Source of the DNA: Hymenopus coronatus
Lineage: Eukaryota > Arthropoda > Insecta > Mantodea > Hymenopodidae
Assembly (NCBI GenBank): GCA_030762935.1
Contig: CM060895.1
Coordinates: 79,368,001 to 79,432,000, forward strand
DNA: 64,000 nucleotides
Direction of reading: 5' to 3'
Part shown: piece by piece, positions 55,650 through 64,000 of the stretch
Numbering within the stretch: position 1 is the stretch's first letter
Layout of the letters: each line of letters opens with the position of its first letter
Made by a program: the position numbers and the translations under genes
Notes under the pieces: generated by a model
The model's input: the letters and a program-made list of their open reading frames with translations, nothing else
Databases searched by the model: none
What the model was told of the DNA's origin: nothing

Positions 55650-56405
55650 GAAAAAAAATCTGATGTATTCCATTCACACTACCTTATCTACATCTCTACA
55701 ATAAATTATTGTTAAAAAGCTTATTCTTCTATTTGCTTAATGTTAATCGAGAAAGGATTAGCAGAAAGGATCTTATTACTTACTTTCTCGCAAGTAGAAG
55801 GGAAATAGAGTACCATAGGCTAAATCGACAGTTAAAGCATTTAAAAGCTGGTTGATATGCGATTGAAGTGCCTTTGTATAGGCAAGACTTGACAAATTCT
55901 CGTATGAGAAAAGTATAAGTATGTTAAAGCCTGTGACTAATAACAAGGAATATCTCAAAAACAGTCAATCTGACGAAAAAAAATGTATGTAACATAAATT
56001 GTGTGTTTTAACGAGCTCTACATTTTTATATGGTAAGTTTTTGTCTATCTCTTAAGGTTTACCAGCTGGGGCAAATTCCGGAAAATTCGTCCAGAATAAA
56101 CATGTCTCCAGAGGCTGTTCCCAGAAAATTGAAGATATATTTAGGATATTTATGTACAAATAAAATGTATAAGAGATTTTAATCCAGATATTTAAGAGCC
56201 ATTTTTGAGAAAATCAAAATTTTCGAAAACTTTTCCATGTAAAGCGTAGTTGGGAGTAGGGGATTTTCTTGAAAATGTTTGTGTCGCGTCCTTGGAAGAT
56301 ACCAAACTTAAATACCAAGTTCGGTGTTTAATGGTCTTTTTATTTTTAAGCTATGCTGTCCACAGACAGATAGATAGACAGACATTCAGACAGACAGGCA
56401 CCTCA
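55650..56405 (+). repeat. R1 copy, tail missing
   Basis: Head TCTGATGTATTCCATTCACAC; ends in a CAGA/TAGA microsatellite at 56362-56400, where the reverse copy resumes. Confidence 0.85.
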
Positions 56406-56409
56406 AAAT

Positions 56410-56863
56410 ACTCTTTATATGGAAAAAATGTCTAAAATGGCGCTCACGATTTTGATTAAAATCTCCTATATTTAAGATACTTACATGATTTATTCTACGT
56501 TAATTTTTATGCATTTTGCATAACTGGTAAACGTAAGAGATAGAAAAAACTTACTACACAATAAATGTAGATACCCTTAAAACACAAAATGTATGTGATA
56601 CATTTTTTTTAATGGAGTAGACCGTTTTCGAGATATTCCTTGTTATTGGTTTCAGTTTTAAAATTATTAAAGCTTTTCTCATACAGGAACTTGTCAACTC
56701 CTGGCCACGCAAAGAAACGGATTTCAATCCCATAGTAACCACATTTTAAAACATTTGACTGTGGTTGAGCTTTATTTCCCTACTACTTATAAGGAACTAA
56801 GTAATAAGAAATTTCTGCTAATGTTCATCTCAATTAGCATGAAGTATATAGAATAAGCTTTTT

Positions 56864-56896
<33 letters not shown>

Positions 56897-56945
56897 TGTT
56901 TCAGAGACGTAGAGAAGGTTATGTGAATGAAACACACCAGATTTT
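56410..56945 (-). repeat. R1 copy, right part
   Basis: Resumes at CTCTTTATATGGAAAAAATG; head TGTGAATGAAACACACCAG. It carries an (AAT)n run at 56865-56896 and is probably the same copy as 55518-55635. Confidence 0.8.
56865..56896. repeat. (AAT)n microsatellite
   Basis: About ten AAT units inside the R1 head region. Confidence 0.95.
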
Positions 56946-57107
56946 TTTTTTTTTTTTTTATTTTAAAGGAGAAAGTCAGTGGTGTCTATTTTGGGTAAGT
57001 TTTTCAAAGTTTACAGAATTACATGTACTCGTACCAGTTTCTATGTTAAAGTTTCTTCTTAAACCTAAAAAAAAAGCATCTGTGTAAGACTAATAGCAGG
57101 AGCTAAC

Positions 57108-57985
57108 GAAAAAAAAGTGTGTGTTCCATTCATATTATATTCTTTAGCTATTCTGCAACATTATTCTTACAAAAGCGGATCCTTGTCTGTACTTTGTACT
57201 TCGTGGTAATCAAGATATGCAGAAGCGATCGAAATGACCTAAACGAATACTTCCTTATGAGTAGAAGCGGAAATTAGGGAATTCACTAGGCTAAAGCGAT
57301 AGTGAAGTCTTTTAAAAGCTGGTTGGCATGTGACCGAAATCAGTTTCTTTGCATTTCCAGGAGTTGAAAAATTCCCGTATGAGAAAAGTTTAAGTATTTT
57401 AAAATTGAAACCAATAACAAGGAATACCTCAAATATGGTGAATTCTACAAAAAATGTCTATGACATAAATGATGTGTTTTAACAATATCTACATTTTGCG
57501 TACAGTAAGCTTTTTCTATCTCTACAGTTTACCCATTTTGCAAAATTCATCTAAAATAAGGAGCTCTTCAGAAAATATTCCCAGAAAATTCAAAATATAC
57601 AGTACAAATATAATCATCTTTAATATACGGCATTATAATCAAAATCGTTAGAGCCATTTTTTAGGAAAACAAAGTTTTCAAAAAGTCGTCCATGTAAAGA
57701 GTAGTTAGTTTTTGTTGAGGCATTTTTTTGAAAATTCCTCGTATCAAATCCTTGGAGGATACTAAACTTAAATATTAAGTTTGGTTTTTAACAATTATAT
57801 CGTTTTTGAGCTATGGTTTATACACACGCGCGCGCGCATGCGGTCCTTTTTTTAAAAATAGTCTTTTCAGACTCAGGTGCCTCAAAACATATATTTTAGG
57901 TAAAATCCATAACATTTGTGTGGAATTCAATACATTCTCTAGCTACTATGCACACTGTATACGTGCTAGAGACAGTAAGCAAAAA
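57108..57985 (+). repeat. R1 copy, full length (CTAGC subtype)
   Basis: Head GTGTGTGTTCCATTCATATTA with TTTAGCTATTC; tail arms TCTCTAGC and GCTAGAGA around CTATGCACACTGTATACGT. Confidence 0.85.
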
Positions 57986-59320
57986 TAGGAGGAATGTTGT
58001 TGGGCAGCATATCTAAAAATGAGATTGTATTATAACAGAAGTGTTATTTCTTAAAAATTCCGATTACAGATACACTTTATTCCGATTCTTGCGCAACATT
58101 TCTGCATTACAGATTTTCTTTCGTCGCTTCGGTGCTCATAAACAGCTGATTGCTCTCTCCAGCGCAACCGCACGCCAGAACTCATAGTCGAAACAGACTA
58201 GCTTGAGTTCTACATTTCATAGCTGACGTGATAAAGTTCCAGAGGTGGAAGTCATTTGAACGAGTATGTATCACATGGCCTATTCACCCAAATGCGGCAA
58301 TAAGAGCTTTGATATAGTGTGCTCGCTGATGTAGGCGTGTTCACTAACGCAGGTGTGACAATGGATTCAAAATTGAAAGGAAACATTAGCAATGATTAAG
58401 CATGAGGGTTTTTAGCGTGGCATGAAGTACATGTTGACTGGACAACGAGAAAACAGACAAACTTAAACAACTAAGGACGGTGCACCAAAGGAAATACAAC
58501 TAGGAATGCCCTCCTATCCTAACAATATGACGAGCACTGGCTTGCATAATCAAATGTTTTCCAGTAATTAACATAGAGTAGAGAACATTATCTATAGGAA
58601 TGGAAATGAGGAATTAAATGCTACGGAAAACTGGAATGCTACATTTCTCATTGTCATATTTTACGTTTTGCATTGATTGTTTACGTCGAAACTCTACAGA
58701 CACTGAGGATCCAGTTGTATAAAATCTCTACAACACAACCTGAGGACAAACCGCACAAACCCCTCTTCTTTAGATATGATCGACAACTATAGCCGCTCTC
58801 ACACGTGCGGAGATTAAGAGCTGGCAAGCGACAGACGCGTACATTCAGCGCGCAGTTACAGTATTATGCGTCATACTGGACTGTTTCTATAAGCTTACCG
58901 AATATGTAAACACATCTAAATGTATTGACCTGCGTTTCCTTCTCGTTGATTGGGACTTACATAGCAAGTTGAATGAACAAAGATATACTTAAATGTAACC
59001 CCCCCCCGGCCCAAAAAAAGTTAACATGAACGACTCGTGCAAATTAAGTATTGGAATCAAGCAATATATGTATATCGAATATTTAATTCAGAATTACGGA
59101 GTATCCAGTAATGGAGCAATTCATTCCTTACCGGAATCTGAGTTTACATCAGTTTTGTTGTCATAGTGTTGCCATGAAGCAGTTTTCACAAACTCATTTC
59201 AACTTGTCATACTTTCCGAATATGGTTCCTCCCTGCCCTGCTCTTCTTGCTATTATGTACGATTTGTTCAAATAATAAGAAACATGCACTTTTCACCATC
59301 TGCGAATAACAACGACCATT
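57986..59320. other. unassigned low-copy DNA
   Basis: The longest stretch without a recognised repeat. Patches of higher GC with CpG (58110-58250, 58790-58870). An acceptor-like TTTCTGCATTACAG ends at about 58111. No frame long enough to call. Host regulatory or exonic DNA is possible but not shown. Confidence 0.35.
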
Positions 59321-59570
59321 TTCTTTTTAATACAGTTCCGGAGTCTGGTTCGGGACTCCGCCGCTGTATTCTTTTTTCTCATTCCTCTTTTTCTTTCCCC
59401 CTTTTTTACTAAATTTCCTTTGTTTCCCGTGTTTTGTTTTATGACAAATACCACACACATTCACAAACACCCAGATGGAATTGGAACCCACGATCCTCTG
59501 CGACTAGAAGAATCAAAGCGAGACGTTTTAACGAGCGTTGCCATGGGGACCGGCACCGTTGTTAAACTGA
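59320..59570 (-). mobile_element. 28062-type SINE-like element, head part
   Basis: Minus strand: a B-box-like GTGGGTTCCAATTCC (about 59476-59495 complemented), then GGAGTCCCGAACCAGACTCCGG and an A-rich end. Same order as the right half of the 28062 element. Confidence 0.65.
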
Positions 59571-59721
59571 AGGTTTAACTCAGTTTGGTCAGCCAAGATG
59601 CGTAAAAGCTTTGATTATAAACACCGCAGTATAAAAAGTGTGATAAGTCTCTCACATATTTTAGAATAATAATCTAAAATGAATAACAACATATCTCAAA
59701 ATTGCGCCGGTGGTCACATAA

Positions 59722-60174
59722 GGAATACAATTTATATGGAACTACCTAACACCCAAAAACCTGATGAAACTGGAGAACGTTAAAGCAAGATTTCTATCAA
59801 TTTCAAAATTTAAAAAAAACAGATTCGCTTGCATTCTAGCCCAGGAACCACTCTTCAGAGACGAAATACTCCACACCTTAAATCTCCCTGAAACCCAAGC
59901 TAATGAGATCCTGAAAGAGATTATGGAAACAAAAGCAATGAGAACGAACCACTGGAGAGAGCCAAACTTCTTCCAACTCCGCCACCTCTATAGGTACATG
60001 CGCTTCGCGGTGCACGGGTTCCACGGAAAGATCTGCACGGAAGTCTTTTATCACGATCCCGAGGAAACCTGCATCTGCAAGCTGTGTAGTGAACCTTGCT
60101 TCTAAATACCACCTAATTAAATGCAAAAACAGAACTCTCTCCCTAATTACATTCTCTAAAGAACTGGTGAAACC
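59722..60174 (+). pseudogene. unrecognised transposon-like ORF end with Cys/His knuckle, frameshifted
   Basis: The frame is open from 59722, with ATG at 59764 and TAA at 60103-60105: 113 codons from the ATG, lysine-, leucine- and arginine-rich. Near its end is C-I-C-K-L-C-S-E-P-C. One base further on, in the neighbouring frame, the sequence continues Y-H-L-I-K-C-K-N-R-T-L-S-L. Across this shift it gives C-x2-C-x3-C..H-x3-C spacing like the C-terminal zinc knuckle of several transposon proteins. GC is clearly higher than the flanks, and codon use looks selected. The most likely reading is a recently broken mobile-element ORF, family unknown. A terminal exon of a host gene is the alternative. 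Confidence 0.5.
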
Positions 60175-60600
60175 CTAACTTTAACTCCTGTTATTCCACT
60201 GTTGTATACAATGATTTTTATTAAATAAATAATATAAAATGGGCCATTGAAAGAAATGTAATTTGATTGAAACACTTGGAATGCAGGGAATAATTACATT
60301 ATATTAATAAATTAACATTTTAACTACGGAAATAGTTTCTACGGCAGTTATTACTCTAGCAGACAATAAGAGAGGACTACAGCACGCCATACTGTTAGCA
60401 TGCGGGGTAAGGCAAGGAAACAGACTTTAATTTACCACGTGACCCAACTGCCCCATATTTGCATATATTCCTTCATGAGTTAAACGCGTTGCAGAGTTAT
60501 TTCAAGTTAAAACCGATCTCTAAAGTATTGGCAAGCTCAACTTTCCTTTTACCCCTCTCAACGAGTACGAACCGTTGACAGTCTCTGCTGGTAAGCAAGA
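60175..60600. other. unassigned spacer
   Basis: Nothing recognised. Confidence 0.3.
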
Positions 60601-60604
60601 GGGC

Positions 60605-60745
60605 TGAAACAAAGTTCGCTTTGCCAGTTCCCCACTGGCCGGTTTTAATTTGAAATAGCCCCGTTGAGTTTTGAACCCCTTTTAACGCATGAGGAGATCT
60701 CTATACGCGTCAAATACAGGGTAGCTGTGCTACAGGTCGCGCGCC
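60605..60745 (-). repeat. low-copy repeat G, copy 3 (partial)
   Basis: CCACTGGCCGG, CCCCGTTGAGTTTTGAACCCC and ACGCGTCAAATACAG parallel 44985-45080. The part shared with 41700 is absent. Confidence 0.5.
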
Positions 60746-61385
60746 AGTTCTTGACGAAAGTCATTTTTAAATGAGAGGTTAGACGCAAGTGACTTACCTT
60801 AACTGGTACACGGAAGCAGAAACGGCAGTCAGATTTTGTGTACGTTATTCTCATGTTTCTGCGCTGCAACTGTATGGACACTGCAAAGCAAATATGTGAT
60901 ATCAGTCACATGTGTTTACTCTCAACCTCTGTTACTGCTTACACTACGTTATACCTAATTTTCTTGTATTTCTTTATTCCCGAACATTTCTCCCTCATAT
61001 TCTTGTACCGAGTTGGTGCAATTTTCATTAATAACTAAGTGTATCTCGTTAAAACACTATAAATGGCAAACCCGTAACACACAACACTTTGCGGTCAACT
61101 ATACGCTATGTATTCACGAAACAAACATAAGGAAACAGAACTACTTGTTATTGTAATATAAACTATTTGCTGACCTATTTATCAAGAGTAGACTAGGCTA
61201 GGCTAGGCTAGCTCACTGTATCTTCGCTAAAGGTCATTCGTCTAGAAGGAACGAGCAACCTCTACAAAGGTATATATTAAAGGTTATCTATGTGAAACTA
61301 TGGCGTAATCGGTAGATCTTCTGGATGTGTTTTCTAGTCATGCAAGCAAATAAATATATCCTCAGACTCTGAATTTTAGAGATGT
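60746..61385. other. unassigned spacer
   Basis: A short (AGGCT)n tandem lies at about 61193-61212. Nothing else recognised. Confidence 0.35.
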
Positions 61386-61682
61386 ATGATTTCTTTTGCT
61401 TCTCTTCAGAAATCACATGCGGATTCTGTCCCAAGTTTCAGCAACAGACAGCTAGTATGCTTAGTAACAAGGAGTCATTCTTCTCGCTCGCAGCTAACAA
61501 CTTGGCTGCATTCATATCTGCAATCGATAGTAGATGCAGGATATGAATACAGGAAGTCTATAATAGGAGGTATTGCGAAGGAGGAGATAGTAGAGGGAAG
61601 GAGGAGGAGTATTCCTGCTACTACTAGTTCGGAATATATCAACAAAAGGATAAATTCTTATATGAAGGGTTGGGAAACATAG
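61386..61682 (+). CDS. 98-codon open frame, doubtful
   Basis: ATG at 61386 to a stop at 61680-61682. Ser/Arg-rich, with a basic patch (E-G-R-R-R-S-I-P) and no recognised domain, signal peptide or membrane segment. A purine-rich tract causes part of the openness. Listed only because it lies in low-copy DNA. Confidence 0.2.
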   Translation: MISFASLQKSHADSVPSFSNRQLVCLVTRSHSSRSQLTTWLHSYLQSIVDAGYEYRKSIIGGIAKEEIVEGRRRSIPATTSSEYINKRINSYMKGWET

Positions 61683-61909
61683 TGGGCCAAGCACCATTTT
61701 TGTTTTTTGAGTATCATAACTTATTGAGCCAAGTTACACATAATAACTAAATGTCACAGCAATCTAAAATATATTTTCTATCTTATATTAGTACAACATT
61801 AAAGTGGCTTCATACAAAATTAGATTATACAGTTATTTATTGGGAGTTATTTTCTTTTGCTGGGATTTGGCTCAGCCTAAAGAAATGCAACTGGACCATT
61901 TCCATACAT

Positions 61910-62193
61910 CTAATCAATGTTCTGCTGATAATCATTATTGACCTGCACACGCAAACTCTTGTAAAAATCATTATTCACTGGAGGAATAAATGGTAGCATG
62001 GACATAAGATCATCATATGCGGTAGCGTGATTTGCTGCATGGATTTGGACCACTCTAACAGATTTGTAGTTTCATTTAGACCGATATTTTGATGCTCTAC
62101 TGTTTGTAAACGGGAAATGCTGGACATGGCCCAGTTATAAGATATAACTGCAATATAAGATGTATAACCATAAACTATACCGACAGATGGCAA
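61910..62193 (-). pseudogene. coding-like relic in two frames, family unknown
   Basis: One minus frame (62193 down to about 62050) carries S-S-I-S-R-L-Q-T-V-E-H-Q-N-I-G-L-N-E-T-T. The next frame (about 62053 down to a TAG at 61910-61912) carries H-A-T-A-Y-D-D-L-M-S-M-L-P-F-I-P-P-V-N-N and then a polar end. Both look protein-like and together would make about 90 residues, broken by one frameshift. No domain recognised. It could be the C-terminal end of a transposon protein or a dead exon. Confidence 0.35.
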
Positions 62194-62234
62194 TTTGACC
62201 TCACATGGGGATGGCCCGCTATGGTTCTCAGCCC

Positions 62235-63016
62235 TTCATATGTTCCATTCATATGAATTTCTCTACTGGCTGAGCAAAGACACTTCTTACAGAGGCTCAT
62301 TCTTCTTATACTTCATACTAATCCAGATAAACATTAGCAGAATGGTCTTATTACTTATTTCCTTATAAGTAGAAAGGCACTAGTGGAAAATACTAGGCTA
62401 AACCGATAATCAAATGCTTTAAAAGTATGTCGATATGGGATTATCATTGAAATCCGCTTTTTTACATGTCCAGGGGTAAAACAAAAGAAACAGGGACGAC
62501 CTCTTGTTAGAGAAAAGTATAAGTATTTTAAAATTTAAATCAATAACCGGAATATCTCAGAAATTATCATAAATTGTGTTTTTAATGAAATCCACAATTT
62601 TTGTGTAGTAAGTTTTTGTCTTTCTTTTACGGTTTATCACTTATCCAAAAGTCATCCGATATGAAAAGGCCTTCAGAAGCTATTCCTAGAAAATTCAAGA
62701 TATACATTTTGTTTTTCATGTAAATATCTTTAATATAGGGTCTCCTCGCAAGGGGTAGTTTGAGGTGGGGAAGTTTCTTGAAAATCTTCATTTCGCATCC
62801 CCTAAGCTTTGTATTTAACGGTATTTTCGTTTTTGAGATATGCTGACCACAGACACACACACAAGCGCACGGGTACATTTTTCTAAAAATATTCTTTTTG
62901 GACTCAGGAAAACCTCAAAACATATATTCGGTAAAATCTCAGTATCGAATTTAAAGGTGGAATACAACACCTTCTCTGTACACTTTATATATAATACGTG
63001 TAGAAAGAGTAAAAAG
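62235..63016 (+). repeat. R1 copy, near full length
   Basis: Head CATATGTTCCATTCATATG with TTTCTCTACTGG; tail ATAATACGTGTAGAAAGAG. The internal palindrome is half deleted. Confidence 0.85.
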
Positions 63017-63361
63017 ATCCAGTAAAACCCAATGCAAGCAACTTAAAGAGAATACTTCACTTGGCTGTTTAAATATATATACCTCTGTGCTAATTAGAGA
63101 GTTTTCATAAGCTACAACAATTCTAATGCAGTTGAAAAACGACTGTTCTGTCTAGTGATCACATCTACGATCTACACGTCTATTCTATAAGTTCTGATTA
63201 AAGTTGAACAATTTGTTAAAGCCACTAGCCAGTTGCTACGCGCTATTTGGTATTCTGTAACCTCATAAGCATAACAATATCTTATTCAGAGGAAGAAAAT
63301 TGCGATTAACGATGGCGAAATTGCTGTTGTTGAACTACCAATATACTATTAATCTACTGGT
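63017..63361. other. unassigned AT-rich spacer
   Basis: Nothing recognised. Confidence 0.3.
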
Positions 63362-63507
63362 TAAAAACTTTGATGTGTTCCATTCACATGACTTTCTCTA
63401 TGTCTCTGCAACAGATTATTTTTAAAAAGCTTACGATTCTATTTACTTCATACTAATTGAGAAAAAATTAGCAGAAATAGTTTTATTACTTGCTGCCATG
63501 AAAAATA
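63362..63507 (+). repeat. R1 head fragment
   Basis: Head TTTGATGTGTTCCATTCACATG with CTTTCTCTATGTC; ends at TTACTTGCTGCCATG. Confidence 0.85.
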
Positions 63508-63814
63508 AAACAAAGTTAGCCAAAATTATTTTTTTTTTATCTTTTTCTAAGGGCTTTTTGGACGCCTCTCATATATAATGCGGTCAGTTTGCTGTCCAAT
63601 TCGTTTGAGTCAACAGCTGGAGAGAGCCTTTAGTCTTCGTAATAGGATTGCTCTTACTATTTTTATTGTATATTTTATTCTCTTCTGGATTGGTTTTAAC
63701 AGCACGTTGCCGTTCCATTTCCAGTCGCACAGAGTAGGAACACAGTAATCACAATCTGCTGTATTTTATACTGCCGCGCCAAGAACGGTAGAAAAACAAA
63801 TCAGCAGTCCAAAG
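63508..63814. other. unassigned spacer
   Basis: Nothing recognised. Confidence 0.3.
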
Positions 63815-64000
63815 GGTTTTGTTCCATTTATATGCTCCTCTAACATCTAGGTCATGTCGGCGTATTTTCCTTTGGAACAATTGCTCAAAGTAATTGTGTT
63901 TACCGTGTATATTGTTAACCTTTGGAGTGTTCTCTTTAGATTTACATTGACATTCGCACTCACATTCATATTTCCAGACACTGAGAGGATAGGAAATAAT
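63815..64000 (-). mobile_element. SINE family C, cut by window end
   Basis: ATCTAGGTCATGTCGGCG, TTTACATTGACATTCGCACTCAC and TTCCAGACACTGAGAGGATAGG follow 54100-54265 in order. The tRNA-like head lies beyond the window. Confidence 0.7.

Noticed and set aside
61290..61380. Possible tRNA gene at GGCGTAATCGGTAGATC
   Set aside because: Only a weak A-box-like motif; no B box and no cloverleaf.
1..64000. Integrated virus
   Set aside because: I looked for polymerase, capsid or protease motifs in the longer frames and found none; only transposon motifs are readable.

Overview
The window looks like intergenic or intronic DNA from a large, AT-rich animal genome, most likely an arthropod and probably an insect. 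Evidence for a eukaryote: tRNA-derived SINEs with A and B boxes, a non-LTR retrotransposon relic, Tc1/mariner-like and hAT-like transposase relics, and many CA, GA, AT and trinucleotide microsatellites. There are no prokaryotic operons or ribosome binding sites. The lineage call is an inference. No complete host gene could be recognised; almost every open frame is accidental or a decayed transposon piece.

More than half of the window is one repeat family, called R1 here, in about 60 copies on both strands. The full unit is about 830-930 bp. I call the end that begins with AAAATCTGATGTGTTCCATTC the head, and the end with the palindrome GTACATAGTACGTGTAGAGA followed by AAGTAAAA the tail; '+' means the head is on the left. 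Both ends carry CTTTCTCTA(C/G) in inverted orientation. A CA/CAGA microsatellite sits at one fixed position before the tail, and several stem-loops lie between. Copies are nested in each other inside T-runs and stand head-to-tail in arrays. Together this resembles non-autonomous Helentron-type (HINE/DINE-1-like) rolling-circle elements. I saw no coding capacity in R1.

Layout. 1-2.3 kb: R1 copies. 2.4-4.4 kb: a fold-back element, a SINE-like segment and a GA tract. 4.6-12.6 kb: dense R1, including a copy inside a copy and a Tc3-like transposase scrap cut by R1. 12.9-13.3 kb: fold-back element with tRNA-like ends. 13.8-25 kb: R1, with a 619-bp insertion flanked by a 15-bp direct repeat. 25.6-27.2 kb: transposase relic, SINE and two more fold-back copies. 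27.2-39.3 kb: R1, including a 4-kb one-direction array and, at 28.06 kb, a SINE-like element with a 13-bp target duplication. 39.3-47.9 kb: lower-copy DNA with SINEs, a LINE reverse-transcriptase relic and a TA-flanked MITE. 48-57.9 kb: R1 plus a hAT-like relic. 58-62.2 kb: mostly unrecognised DNA with a Cys-rich reading frame and a second coding-like relic. 62.2-64 kb: R1 and a SINE cut by the window edge.

Nothing here forms a working pathway. The nesting order gives relative ages: R1 inserted into R1 and next to the Tc3-like scrap, and SINEs later inserted into R1. Boundaries are read by eye and may be off by about 5-30 bp for decayed copies.
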